Assembly: GCA_040779345.1 (NCBI GenBank)
Contig: JBFONU010000016.1
Span: 1-64,000 of the forward strand
DNA length: 64,000 nt
Direction: 5' to 3'
DNA from: Thalassotalea_H sp040779345
GTDB taxonomy: Bacteria; Pseudomonadota; Gammaproteobacteria; Enterobacterales; Alteromonadaceae
This document shows, one piece after another, positions 9,801 through 17,511 of this stretch (positions within the stretch are counted from its first letter, which is position 1; every line of letters begins with the position of its first letter). The notes beneath the pieces are model-generated. The model was not told the DNA's origin, did no database searches, and was given only the letters and a program-made list of their open reading frames with translations. Position numbers and translations under genes: made by a program.

Positions 9801-12800
9801 GCGTTTTAGAAAATTTAAGCTCTATCTATGGTGTAGGGAGTCAAAATGTTAACGGTGAAAATATCACTATATCTGCATATAACTCTGCGACAGGCTTGCT
9901 AGATATTGCTATTGACGATGCCTCGACTGATGCCGCCATTATGCAAATAATGATCGCCTCTATTCGTTACGACAATAGCGCGGATGAACCCAATAGCACA
10001 GCTAGATTGATTACTTTTAGCATTGTAGATACTGATGATAATGTCGGTCCTGCCTCTACAACAACCTTGACTATCACTAATGTAAATGATGCGCCAACAG
10101 GTAGTGTTACCATTTCAGGCTCGGCGATAGAAGGTCAAACGCTAACCGCGTCTAATAATTTAAGTGATGCTGATGGTCTAGGTACTATTAGTTATCAGTG
10201 GCAGCGAAATAACAGTAATATTATTGGAGCGACCAGTAGCAGTTATACCCTCGGAGATAGTGACGTAGGCAGTGTTATTCGAGTTGTTGCCAGTTATCTC
10301 GATGGTCAAGGAACAGTTGAAAGCATCGCATCAACATCAACATCTGCGGTAACCAACATCAATGATGCGCCAACAGGTAGTGTTACCATTTCAGGCTCGG
10401 CGATAGAAGGTCAAACGCTAACCGCGTCTAATACTTTAAGTGATGCCGATGGTCTAGGTACTATTGGTTATCAATGGCAGCGAGATAATAGTAATATCGC
10501 CGGAGCGACCAGTAGCAGTTATACCCTCGGAGATAGTGATGTAGGCAGTGTTATTCGAGTTATTGCCAGTTATATCGATGGTCAAGGAACAGCTGAAAGC
10601 GTTATCTCTGACGAGACAGCTCCTATTAAAAATGCCAATACGGCTCCAATACTGATTGCAGATGCAATAACTGTCTCAGAAGATGGGTCAGAAAGTCGAC
10701 AAATTACAGTCACAGATGAGACACCTGAGCAAGTGAGTTTGAGTATTGCTGTGCAACCAACAAACGGAAAAGCTAGTATTGTTGAACATACATTAACTTA
10801 CACGCCGAATGATAACTTTAGCGGTAGTGATAGTGTGTCCATTGTTGGTGACGATGGTCAATTGGTATCTGAGGCGCTGACTATTGATATTTCAGTTACT
10901 CCGGTTAATGATGCTCCCATTGCTAACGATGATAGTTTTGTACTCCCTCATGTAGACGATAATATCTATGTACTGGCAGTGCTAGACAACGATACAGATG
11001 TTGATGACGACATGATAACAATTAGTAGTGCGAAGGCTGATATCGGCACTGTTCAAGTGCAGGATGGGCAGTTGTTATACAACGCACCACAGGGACTGAA
11101 ACAAGATATAACTTTAACGTATCGTATCATTGATCCAATTGGTGCAGCTGATGAAGCTAATGTGCAATTGACTATAACTGATATTCCTAGTGAATTACCG
11201 GTACTCGTTGTACCTGATGATATACAGGTAGATGCCACAGGATTATTTACCAAAGTTGATCCCGGTACTGCAACTGCCACGGATAGTAATGGTCAACCTC
11301 TCGCCGTAACTACCTTAAATAACCCGAGCTATTTTGCCCCAGGTCTGCACAAACTATACTGGCAAGCAACGGATAATTTAGGACGTAGTAATACCGCTGA
11401 GCAGATTATCGAAGTAAATCCGTTAATTTCAATTGCGAAAGATAGTATAAGTAGTGAAGGGCAAGTGCGTAATGTTAAAGTATTTCTTAATGGTCCATCA
11501 CCAAGCTATCCGATCACAATTCCTTATACGGTAAGTGGTAATGCTGATGGTAATGATCATTCTCTCATCGATGGTGAATTAGTGTTTACGGGGGGAACTG
11601 AGGCCACTATCACTATTGAGATTTTTGAAGACGGTATTGATGAAGGCAATGAAACCGTACAGATAAATTTAGCTTCAGAGCTTAATTTGTCTGCAAAATC
11701 AAGCCATACCTTAACGATAACCGAGCAAAATATTGCGCCTGTTGTAGCCATGAATGCTACGCAGAACGATATTGAACAGCTATTTGTGGTGAACAATGAG
11801 CAGAATGTAATCATTACTGCAACTGTTAATGATGCGAATAGTTTAGATAGTCATAGCTATCAATGGCTATCAATAGACGAAGCGATTACTTTACAGCCAT
11901 TGAATGACAATCAGGTAGAGTTAGGGATGAACAACCTTGCTCAAGGTGTATATCGCATTCAAGTTACTGTAAGCGATGATGGTAGTCCTTCATTGAGTAC
12001 ACAATCCACTTTGTATCTCGATGTAAGAAATAGTCTACCGACACTAAATAACGATGATTCTGATGGCGATTTAATACCGGACAATGTTGAAGGTTTTGGA
12101 GACGATGATGGTGACGGCATTCCAGACTATTTAGACGCGGATAGCGATTGTCGTATTTTGCCAGCGGTGGCGAGTAGTGCGACTAAATTTTTGATTGAGG
12201 GAGAAGCAGGAGCATGTTTACGAAAAGGTAGCAGTGTTGCTAACAATCAATCCGGCGGTGCTGAGATAGATAGTTTGGAACTTCCTTTAGATAATGAAGC
12301 AAATAGTAATGGTAGCATCTATGACTTTATTGTTTATGGGATGCCCCAACAAGGCCAGAGTGTGGCTTTAGTGCTGCCGCAACGTCAGCCAATTCCAGAG
12401 AATCCTGTTTATCGTAAATTTATGTCGGGCCAGTGGCAAGATTTCGTTGTTGATGAGAACAATTTTGTCCATTCTACAGCAGGTAACAAAGGCTACTGTC
12501 CACCGCCAGGTGATTCTGACTGGCGAGCAGGATTGAATGCAGGTGATTGGTGTGTTCAGTTGACGATCAAAGATGGTGGTCCTAATGATGACGACGGTGT
12601 TGTTAATGGCACCGTCGTTGATCCAAGTGTAGTCGCCGTCGCATTAACAGATAATAATGCGCCAGTGGTACAAGACGATAAACTGCTATTAAGCTGGAAC
12701 AGTAACGTTGTGATTGATGTACTCGCTAATGATAGTGATGCTGATGGTGATAGCCTTATGTTAACCAGTGCGAGTGTCGACTTTGGTCAAGTTAGCATTG

Positions 12801-13330
12801 AAGACAATCAATTATTTTACCAAAGTAAGCTAAACCACTATGGTCAGGCGATTATTACCTATGGTATTAGTGATAATCAAGGAGGCTCTGCAAGTGGTGA
12901 AGTGGCGATAGACATCATTGCCAACCAGCTACCTATTGCCGAGGATGATACTGCAAATACTGATTTTGACACTGAGGTTACCATCAATGTATTAGCTAAT
13001 GATAGCGACCCTGAGGGCTCTGCGCTTAGCGTAACACAAGCTAGTGCAGATATGGGCAGTGTTGTCATTAATCAGGATTATAGTCTGACATTTACACCTG
13101 ATACTGGTTTCAGTGGCGTGGCGACTATTACTTATACCGTTGTTGATGACCTAGGAGCTGCGGCGCAAGGACAAGTTACAGTCACTGTTGAACTTGAAGT
13201 GATTGTGGTTAAGCCTGCTAAGTCTAGTAAAGGAGGAGGTTCAACGAACTTACCTCTGCTCCTCTTGGGATTAATGGTATTAATGCATCGTGGTAGAGAA
13301 ACGCTAAAAGCACTGATGAAAAGTCGATAA
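3863..13330 (+). CDS. Giant DUF4347/cadherin-like repeat surface protein
   Basis: 3155-residue predicted secreted protein. Order of parts: signal-like N-terminus (1-26); DUF4347 domain (~110-275, with LHLVSHADDGMLYLG and LFYGCNLA); a beta-sandwich unit (~430-585); two near-identical ~159-residue repeats (~585-900); seven ~125-residue repeats starting (I/V)T.(A/T)(T/S)Y (~902-1766); two further units; two 92-residue repeats (~2075-2256); cadherin/VCBS-like units (~2258-2445); an HYR-like unit; a Calx-beta-like unit (~2521-2623); an Asp-rich calcium-binding segment, DSDGDLIPDN (~2731-2763); a choice-of-anchor-like segment (~2763-2926); two cadherin-like domains with VLANDSD. The C-terminus is GGGSTN, a Leu-rich helix and HRGR, resembling a GlyGly-CTERM sorting signal. 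AGGAACCAAGC precedes the ATG. Likely an adhesin or matrix protein. Confidence 0.88.
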   Translation: MSKFNLNPIVALMLPLGIGAASMPAHGYYRPSTRKQEQALNISPVNTQSMASVKNLENVAKKRSKLSAGDMQMQTQSVTPAKLTIVQSTVITAQPELPNSASLDIIRGGHELVIIDKGVADYKTLLEGINPNADIRFIEQGESGLVQLEAILADYHDLQALHLVSHADDGMLYLGNSQVTEQSLKDEVNTLALINSALKEGADVLFYGCNLANSEKGDALLELISNKANVDVAASNDLTGSALHNGDWELEIQRGQIESDLPFSIQALEDFSSVLAINDATGKTITTAGFAGGYNNTKSYDVDATGHVLKLSTTSVSATAIYCGFGYCSPNFGGALSDIKKVYIEFTGGESFDIDSLQAYSPAGNIAYVFTPSSGTPITNSGFDSGFTSQALNFTNITKLTITRQDGADLNGFGIDNLIIKNTGNANTAPTIAIDNASLAFTENAAVTQVDSAATLTDADGDADWNGGTLVAQITANNEAGDELSIPDNVVGNINTSGTNILDNVTVIGTLSASEGTVTNGTALTIAFNASATNVLVQQVLRAIHYRNTSDDPGTSNRTITLTATDTNSGSANDTRTVVVTAVNDEPTLTATGSNPTFTEGGAAASLYSSASANTIEAGQTLSALTLTVTNVIDGSNERMNIDGSMVILTHGTSGTTATNSLSYSVSVTGSTATVTLSGGTLSTAATQTMIDAMSYQNNSQNPNTSNRVVTITSMQDSGGTANSGDNTAALALASTVTVVDVNDEPTLTATGSNPTFTEGGAAASLFSGSSANTIESGQTLSAMTLTVTNVIDGSNERMNIDGSMVILTHGTSGTTATNSLSYSVSVIGSTATVRLSGGTLSTAATQTLVDAISYQNNSGTPNTSNRVVTITSLQDSGGTANGGDDTAALALASTVTVQSLPAITSATYDASTGVMVVTGVGFVSNAGVINDVTASLLTINGEAGNTYTLTDTANVEIGSSSQFTVTLSATDKLYIDGLLNKNGTLSDDSTTYNLAAADDFIAGFTAGDTSDATGNAITVSNVVIPSISLATYNASTASLVITGTNFSHKAGANNDVDASTLTLTGEGGATYTLSDTSDVEISSATSISLSLSATDKAAVNQILNKNGTSSTNTTSYNLASADNWMAAAAASVDISDASTAVTVSNVAVPSITSATYNASTGGLTVTGTDFLTFSGASNDIVANKFTFTGEGGDTYTLTDTSNSEITSNTAFTLSLSATDKAATNLIINKNGTASTGATTYNLAAAEDWAAGADAAVNVVDLTGNGITVSNVAVPTITSTTYDYSTNVLTISGTGLSKSAGANNDIDVSMLTASGAGGASYTLVSSSDVEISSATSFTVTLSGADIYNIEALFNKDGTTSIDASTYNLAAAEDWITGADATINVVDLTGNGVTVSNYTAPSVTNATYDWNTSQLAITATELVNLTGVSNDIDASLFTFSGEGGSYSLTNTSDAELTSATSFTVTLSATDKLNIHGLLNKNGTVSSSAVTYNLAAADNWVAGAPTSIDIADLTGNFITTSNVCTPTITSTSYDSDTGVVSVTGTCLFKKPGANNDIDLSTFTFTGGVGNATYTLITSSDIEISSDTAFSFTLTGTDKTNVDALLDQLGASSSNGSTYNIAAGEDWLTAADTATNIASPTNGVTVTVSPKITSASYDPSTGALVVTGTDIQANGGGADIDASMFTLTGEGNASYTLTDTGDVQRDSATQFTLTLSATDKSSVNALFNNTGTQAADTTVYNLAAADDWDTNISAGDTSDATNSLTVVNTLPTLSNLNGDSVSYSIGGSEVLLDNGSDATLTDLTSPNFDGGTITVSVFANAQAAEDLLTIGDGTISTSGSNIVHSDSGGTTIGTFAGGSSGTNLVLSLNSDATLTRTRDLLSALKYGNSDSSTLNTLSRTIRIVVNDGDGADASNQDVTVALQRAPVIDLDGDDSSGAVNGNYNVVFTEQAGAVESADTDNSISDDGMTFKSLQVTLSNRPDGVLENLSSIYGVGSQNVNGENITISAYNSATGLLDIAIDDASTDAAIMQIMIASIRYDNSADEPNSTARLITFSIVDTDDNVGPASTTTLTITNVNDAPTGSVTISGSAIEGQTLTASNNLSDADGLGTISYQWQRNNSNIIGATSSSYTLGDSDVGSVIRVVASYLDGQGTVESIASTSTSAVTNINDAPTGSVTISGSAIEGQTLTASNTLSDADGLGTIGYQWQRDNSNIAGATSSSYTLGDSDVGSVIRVIASYIDGQGTAESVISDETAPIKNANTAPILIADAITVSEDGSESRQITVTDETPEQVSLSIAVQPTNGKASIVEHTLTYTPNDNFSGSDSVSIVGDDGQLVSEALTIDISVTPVNDAPIANDDSFVLPHVDDNIYVLAVLDNDTDVDDDMITISSAKADIGTVQVQDGQLLYNAPQGLKQDITLTYRIIDPIGAADEANVQLTITDIPSELPVLVVPDDIQVDATGLFTKVDPGTATATDSNGQPLAVTTLNNPSYFAPGLHKLYWQATDNLGRSNTAEQIIEVNPLISIAKDSISSEGQVRNVKVFLNGPSPSYPITIPYTVSGNADGNDHSLIDGELVFTGGTEATITIEIFEDGIDEGNETVQINLASELNLSAKSSHTLTITEQNIAPVVAMNATQNDIEQLFVVNNEQNVIITATVNDANSLDSHSYQWLSIDEAITLQPLNDNQVELGMNNLAQGVYRIQVTVSDDGSPSLSTQSTLYLDVRNSLPTLNNDDSDGDLIPDNVEGFGDDDGDGIPDYLDADSDCRILPAVASSATKFLIEGEAGACLRKGSSVANNQSGGAEIDSLELPLDNEANSNGSIYDFIVYGMPQQGQSVALVLPQRQPIPENPVYRKFMSGQWQDFVVDENNFVHSTAGNKGYCPPPGDSDWRAGLNAGDWCVQLTIKDGGPNDDDGVVNGTVVDPSVVAVALTDNNAPVVQDDKLLLSWNSNVVIDVLANDSDADGDSLMLTSASVDFGQVSIEDNQLFYQSKLNHYGQAIITYGISDNQGGSASGEVAIDIIANQLPIAEDDTANTDFDTEVTINVLANDSDPEGSALSVTQASADMGSVVINQDYSLTFTPDTGFSGVATITYTVVDDLGAAAQGQVTVTVELEVIVVKPAKSSKGGGSTNLPLLLLGLMVLMHRGRETLKALMKSR
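5744..5867 (+). repeat. 124-bp perfect intragenic repeat, copy 1
   Basis: Identical over 124 bp to 6221-6344, offset 477 bp (159 codons). It forms the core of two neighbouring 159-residue modules of the giant protein. Perfect DNA identity, not just protein similarity, points to recent duplication or gene conversion. Confidence 0.9.
6221..6344 (+). repeat. 124-bp perfect intragenic repeat, copy 2
   Basis: Second copy of 5744-5867. Outside this core the two modules diverge at scattered positions. Confidence 0.9.
6565..9160 (+). repeat. Seven tandem ~125-codon modules
   Basis: Seven successive protein modules share the openings ITSATY, ISLATY, ITSATY, ITSTTY, VTNATY, ITSTSY and ITSASY, with a common core (SATDK....NKNGT....YNLAAA). 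They are diverged at DNA level, so they are old tandem duplications compared with 5744-6344. Confidence 0.85.
10085..10157 (+). repeat. 73-bp perfect intragenic repeat, copy 1
   Basis: Identical to 10361-10433 (offset 276 bp, 92 codons). It starts two copies of a 92-residue module (GSVTISGSAIEGQTL...). Confidence 0.9.
10361..10433 (+). repeat. 73-bp perfect intragenic repeat, copy 2
   Basis: Second copy of 10085-10157. The rest of the 92-codon module is also highly similar between the two copies. Confidence 0.9.
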
Positions 13331-13349
13331 GTCATTAAATTTGATATGC

Positions 13350-13451
13350 CCTAAAATGATTTTACCATTGACTGGGGCTAGATAATCACTCATTGATTTT
13401 GAAATAAGTTTTATAAAAAGGTAATAACAGCAATGTTATTACCTTTTTTTT
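13350..13451 (+). repeat. Diverged ~100-bp flanking repeat, right copy
   Basis: Counterpart of 2487-2588; the anchors and spacing are given there. It lies between the giant-protein stop and the convergent speA stop and contains the terminator at 13420-13451. Confidence 0.6.
13420..13451 (+). terminator. Terminator between giant gene and speA
   Basis: GGTAATAAC (13420-13428), loop AGCAAT, GTTATTACC (13435-13443), then eight T. This is a perfect 9-bp stem. An A-rich run on the left side gives a shorter T-run on the minus strand, so it may also serve the convergent speA transcript. Confidence 0.85.
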
Positions 13452-13456
13452 GACGA

Positions 13457-15406
13457 TTACTTTAGGTACGTATAACCGTCTAAGCAGTTTTCATAAAAAT
13501 CAATCCAGTTAACACCTTCACGCGGGTTTATCTTTCCGCGCTGAATTTGTTTATCGATTTCTTTTTTTACCACCTGCGCCATTATTTCTGGGGTATATTG
13601 CATGGTAGATAAAACATTTTTAACGGAAGATCCTTTCACCACTTCTTCGATGTAAAAATCTTTTGGATCATCGTCGTAACTGACGATGTGCACTTCATTC
13701 AAACGTCCGAATAAATTATGCATATCTCCCATAACATCTTGGTAAGCACCCGTTAAAAAGATGCCAATATAATAATCTTCATTGTCATTTAACTGATGAA
13801 GTGGGATATGTTGTGCTATGGCTTCCTCCCCAATAAACTTGTCAATTTTTCCGTCACTATCACAAGTAATATCGACTAAGCTACAAAGCTTACTCGGCGT
13901 TTCATTTAATCGAGAAATAGGCATGATCGGCAATACTTGATCGATGGCCCAAGAGTCAGCAGCAGATTGAAAAACTGAAAAATTTGCTAAATATTGTGAC
14001 GAGAGTATTTCAGAAATTTCTTTTAATTCTTCAGGAATAAATTCTTCTTTTTGACTCAGCTTTTCTATCGCTTTTAAGATCCGCCAATACATAGTTTCTA
14101 TTTTGGCTAATTCATCTAGCGTTAATACGCTTAATTTAAACGCCTGCATTGCTTGTTCTTTTAATTGAGTCACATCGTTATACGACTCTTGGAAATTATC
14201 AACCGATAAGCTGTTTTCTATTTCTCTAATGTTAGTGACAATAAAATGCTCACCTGTTTTTTTCCGGGTGTTATACGATTTACCACCGGGTTGAATTTCA
14301 CCGATAATTTTTGTCACTACACAAGAATGGTGCGCTGTTATTGCTCGACCGCTTTCGCTAACAATATGCGGGTGTGACACTGACTCTAGATCACAACTTT
14401 GTTTAAAGCCGTAGATAATATCAGCGATATATTCTTCCATATCGTAATTACATGATGAATCATTGGTTGATTGTGAACCGTCGTAATCAACCGCTAAGCC
14501 TCCGCCAACATCAACGTATTCAAGTGGTACCCCTTGTTTTACTAATTGGGTATAAATTAATGACGACTCTTGAATGGCTTCTTTTATGGCGCGAATGTCC
14601 GTTAATTGGCTGCCGATATGAAAATGTAATAGCTTAATGGTATCTTTTAGCTCTTCTTGTTCAAGCAAGTCAATAGCATTGAGAATTTCAGCTATGCTTA
14701 AACCAAACTTGGCGCGCTCGCCACTTGAGCTTTCCCATTTACCTCGACCTTTAACCATCATTTTCACCCTAAGGCCGATCACGGGTTTTATATTTAATGA
14801 TTTTGATAGCTTAATTAAACTGGTAAGTTCACTGAATTTTTCAATCACTATGATGGTATTTCTATGAATTTTTTGCCCCAATAAAGCTAACTTCAAATAT
14901 TCTTCGTCTTTGTAACCATTTAAAATTGTTAGGGAGTTTTTATTGGTGTTATAAGCTAATGCAGCAATAAGTTCGGGCTTAGAGCCAGCTTCTAAGCCGT
15001 AATCAAACCGTTTACCCGCGCGAACTATTTCTTCAATTACTTCACGCATTTGGTTAACTTTTACGGGAAAAACACCTAAATAGCGACCTTCGTAATCGGC
15101 TTCTTCAATGGTTTTTCTAAAGGTTCTATTTAAGCGCTCTACTTGAGAACGTAATATATCGTGAAACCTGATCACTACAGGAAAATCGATCCCTTCGGCG
15201 GCAATTTCATCGACTACTTCTTGTAAATTAATCGACAAATTTGGCTGATCATAGCGAGGCGTGACGTTAATGCTGCCATGCTCTCCGACATTAAAATAAC
15301 CATCCCCCCAGCGATTAACGCGGTAAATTTTTTCAGCTGATTCCACCGAGCACTTCTTCGCTATGTGAGCCGTATTATTGTTATTAGTGTGATTTTTCAT
15401 CGTCAT
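13457..15406 (-). CDS. speA: Biosynthetic arginine decarboxylase
   Basis: 649-residue PLP enzyme (fold type III) converting arginine to agmatine and CO2, the first step of the arginine route to putrescine. The PLP lysine is Lys116 in VFPVKVNQ. The glycine-rich phosphate loop lies in DVGGGLAVDYDGS, and the active-site cysteine motif CDSDGKID is near residue 510. Length agrees with the ~630-660 of the family. The start follows GGAG with about 8 bases spacing and lies 1 bp after the speB stop, so the two genes form one operon read leftward. The gene ends just before a terminator shared with the giant-protein gene. Confidence 0.96.
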   Translation of the reverse strand: MTMKNHTNNNNTAHIAKKCSVESAEKIYRVNRWGDGYFNVGEHGSINVTPRYDQPNLSINLQEVVDEIAAEGIDFPVVIRFHDILRSQVERLNRTFRKTIEEADYEGRYLGVFPVKVNQMREVIEEIVRAGKRFDYGLEAGSKPELIAALAYNTNKNSLTILNGYKDEEYLKLALLGQKIHRNTIIVIEKFSELTSLIKLSKSLNIKPVIGLRVKMMVKGRGKWESSSGERAKFGLSIAEILNAIDLLEQEELKDTIKLLHFHIGSQLTDIRAIKEAIQESSLIYTQLVKQGVPLEYVDVGGGLAVDYDGSQSTNDSSCNYDMEEYIADIIYGFKQSCDLESVSHPHIVSESGRAITAHHSCVVTKIIGEIQPGGKSYNTRKKTGEHFIVTNIREIENSLSVDNFQESYNDVTQLKEQAMQAFKLSVLTLDELAKIETMYWRILKAIEKLSQKEEFIPEELKEISEILSSQYLANFSVFQSAADSWAIDQVLPIMPISRLNETPSKLCSLVDITCDSDGKIDKFIGEEAIAQHIPLHQLNDNEDYYIGIFLTGAYQDVMGDMHNLFGRLNEVHIVSYDDDPKDFYIEEVVKGSSVKNVLSTMQYTPEIMAQVVKKEIDKQIQRGKINPREGVNWIDFYENCLDGYTYLK

Positions 15407-15407
15407 T

Positions 15408-16340
15408 TTATGTTCTCCGCGGTGCTAAACAAAGCAGTAATTCGCGAACAACCTTCGCGGCAAAAACATCACTATTTCCTGTGCTGTCTATTTCTGGTGA
15501 TAATTCAACAACGTCACAACCAACAAAATTTTTACCGTATAGTATTTTGCATAAGCTAACGAATGAATGAAAATCTTCTCCTCCCGGCTCAGGAGTACCT
15601 GTTCCTGGGAAAAAACTTGGGTCAAAATAGTCTAAATCTAAGGTTAAATAAATAGGGGTATCATCGGGGATAGTTTCAACGCAGTGAAGAAAATCAGCTC
15701 TACTTTCTTTTAAGCTATTGTGCTGTTTCATCCACTGATACTCATCTTTCGTCCCTGAACGAATACCATATTGTATTAGCTTGTTGTTCTCACCAAAGTG
15801 CTCGGTTATGCGGCGAATAATGGAAGCATGTGAATGGTGATAACCTAAATAACCATCACGTAAATCTGCATGAGCGTCTAAATGCAGCACGATAAGGTTA
15901 GGGTAGTCTTTTAAATATTTTTTAATTGGTGCATATGACACTGAATGCTCGCCGCCCAGTGTCATAATCCGTGTATTGTTAGTCGCTAAAGCAACCTCAT
16001 CAAATAATAACTCAAATGCCTTATTAGCCGATGCATAGGCGTTTTCTACGTCAGTCGATTTGCTGTTTTCATTAAGAGATAAATCAATCGGTAAATTACC
16101 CAAATCAACAAATGAAATGTCAGTAAGATCAGCTTTTAAATAGGGCGAGTATGACTCTATACCATCAGAGACTGCTCTAAGTGCGTTCGGACCAAATTTA
16201 GCCCCTTTTCTAAAACACGCAGTACCATCAAATTCAAAGCCGATGATATGTGTGGTATTAGGGTAAACCCCTAATTTCTGCGCTGCACCTTCAAAGTTGA
16301 TAGGTGCGGGAACTAAACCAACATTAATTTGCTTAAGCAT
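15408..16340 (-). CDS. speB: Agmatinase
   Basis: 310-residue member of the arginase/agmatinase/ureohydrolase family, hydrolysing agmatine to putrescine and urea with a di-manganese centre. Metal-ligand motifs are present: GGEHSVS, HLDAHADLRD (DAHxD) and LDLDYFDPSF. It precedes speA in the same transcript with a 1-bp gap. Together they make putrescine from arginine, the substrate for the spermidine synthase encoded on the opposite side of the divergent promoter. The start at 16340 is the first ATG of the frame. Confidence 0.95.
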   Translation of the reverse strand: MLKQINVGLVPAPINFEGAAQKLGVYPNTTHIIGFEFDGTACFRKGAKFGPNALRAVSDGIESYSPYLKADLTDISFVDLGNLPIDLSLNENSKSTDVENAYASANKAFELLFDEVALATNNTRIMTLGGEHSVSYAPIKKYLKDYPNLIVLHLDAHADLRDGYLGYHHSHASIIRRITEHFGENNKLIQYGIRSGTKDEYQWMKQHNSLKESRADFLHCVETIPDDTPIYLTLDLDYFDPSFFPGTGTPEPGGEDFHSFVSLCKILYGKNFVGCDVVELSPEIDSTGNSDVFAAKVVRELLLCLAPRRT

Positions 16341-16489
16341 AAAAGGTCGTACTCATAAAATTTTGCGCAATTATCCAAAATATTGACTTAATGTATAGCT
16401 TTTTATTTATAAAACATACAAAAAATTTAGTTTGAAAAGTATACTCATTTGATGGTGTTTATTTAGACAAAAATAGTTGTATTATTTTA

Positions 16490-16517
16490 TTGATTAAACC
16501 CAATTAATTTGTAAAAT
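16490..16517 (+). promoter_or_regulatory. Candidate promoter for AdoMetDC-speE
   Basis: TTGATT (16490-16495), 16-bp spacer, TAAAAT (16512-16517), 29-32 bp before the gene start. It lies in the ~205-bp AT-rich divergent region shared with speBA. Assigned by eye. Confidence 0.4.
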
Positions 16518-16545
16518 AGCGCACCATTTTTATAACAGGAAGCTC

Positions 16546-17511
16546 ATGATGTTTTTTGAAGGTTCGGAGAAAAAGACGGAGATTTTAATCGACGCTGATC
16601 AGCTTTCTTTACTCAATGACATTAACGATGAGTTTTGGGCCGCATTGGTTAACTGTAGCCAAGCGAAAATATTATCGTCAATTAGTAATGAACACTGCAA
16701 AGCCTTTTTACTTTCAGAGTCTAGTTTATTTGTCTGGCATGATAGAATTTTAATGTTGACCTGTGGGGAAACCCAATTGGTTAATGCGGTTGAATATTTT
16801 ATTCAAGAGATTGGTTCTGCAGTGATCAAACATCTCACTTATCAGCGCAAAAATGAATATTTTGCCAACGCACAACCAAGTTGTTTTGGCGACGATATCA
16901 AATTAATTAGCCAGTACCTTCCCGGCAAAGCTTATCGCTTTGGTGAGATGGACAATCATCACAATTACGTTTTCCATTTAGATAACGACTTTGTCGCCGA
17001 TGCAGACGATATTACTTATGAGCTATTGGCCTATCAAATATCAGAACAAGCTTCACTGCATTTAACGCAAGAAAACTTAACTAACCAAGAAATACGTGAT
17101 TTTCTTAGGCTTGATCGCTTATTGCCTAATTTCATTATTGATGATTTTGTTTTTTCGCCTTATGGGTATTCGCTTAATGCTATTTACCAGCAGCACTATT
17201 TAACGATTCATGTTACCCCGCAAATGGACAGTAGCTATATTAGCTTTGAGTCTAATATCGATTTACTTGAACTCGCGCCGACGCTGATTGATATTTTAGC
17301 GCCTAAATCCTTTGATTTGATGAGTTTTAACGAGCAAGCGTTTGAAGCTAAAGTAGCGCAGTACATACCACCACAATACGTTAGTAAATCCAAGGTGAGT
17401 AAACAACTAGATAATGGTTACTTAGTTCACTTTTCCAATTATGTTCTACCACAAACCACATTTATTGAGCCTATAGAACTCGATATCTCAGGAGAAAATC
17501 ATGCACTCTAA
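16546..17511 (+). CDS. S-adenosylmethionine decarboxylase, eukaryotic type
   Basis: 321-residue pyruvoyl-dependent proenzyme making decarboxylated AdoMet, the aminopropyl donor for spermidine. It matches the eukaryotic AMD1-type family rather than the short bacterial SpeD. FFEGSEK at the N-terminus corresponds to the catalytic FFEGTEK. LSESSLFV holds the self-cleavage site (Glu58-Ser59, Ser59 becoming pyruvoyl). LTCGET holds the conserved Cys73. Length is close to the ~334 of animal enzymes. Two ATGs (16546, 16549) follow AGGAAG; the second has better spacing. The gene overlaps speE by 11 bp, implying coupled translation. Eukaryotic-type forms are known in some bacteria, so the assignment is not contradictory. 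Confidence 0.9.
   Translation: MMFFEGSEKKTEILIDADQLSLLNDINDEFWAALVNCSQAKILSSISNEHCKAFLLSESSLFVWHDRILMLTCGETQLVNAVEYFIQEIGSAVIKHLTYQRKNEYFANAQPSCFGDDIKLISQYLPGKAYRFGEMDNHHNYVFHLDNDFVADADDITYELLAYQISEQASLHLTQENLTNQEIRDFLRLDRLLPNFIIDDFVFSPYGYSLNAIYQQHYLTIHVTPQMDSSYISFESNIDLLELAPTLIDILAPKSFDLMSFNEQAFEAKVAQYIPPQYVSKSKVSKQLDNGYLVHFSNYVLPQTTFIEPIELDISGENHAL

Noticed and set aside
5074..13335. Several long minus-strand open frames opposite the giant gene
   Set aside because: They are antisense shadows of a Thr/Ser/Ala-rich repeat protein, have no family motifs or ribosome-binding sites, and repeat wherever the modules repeat.
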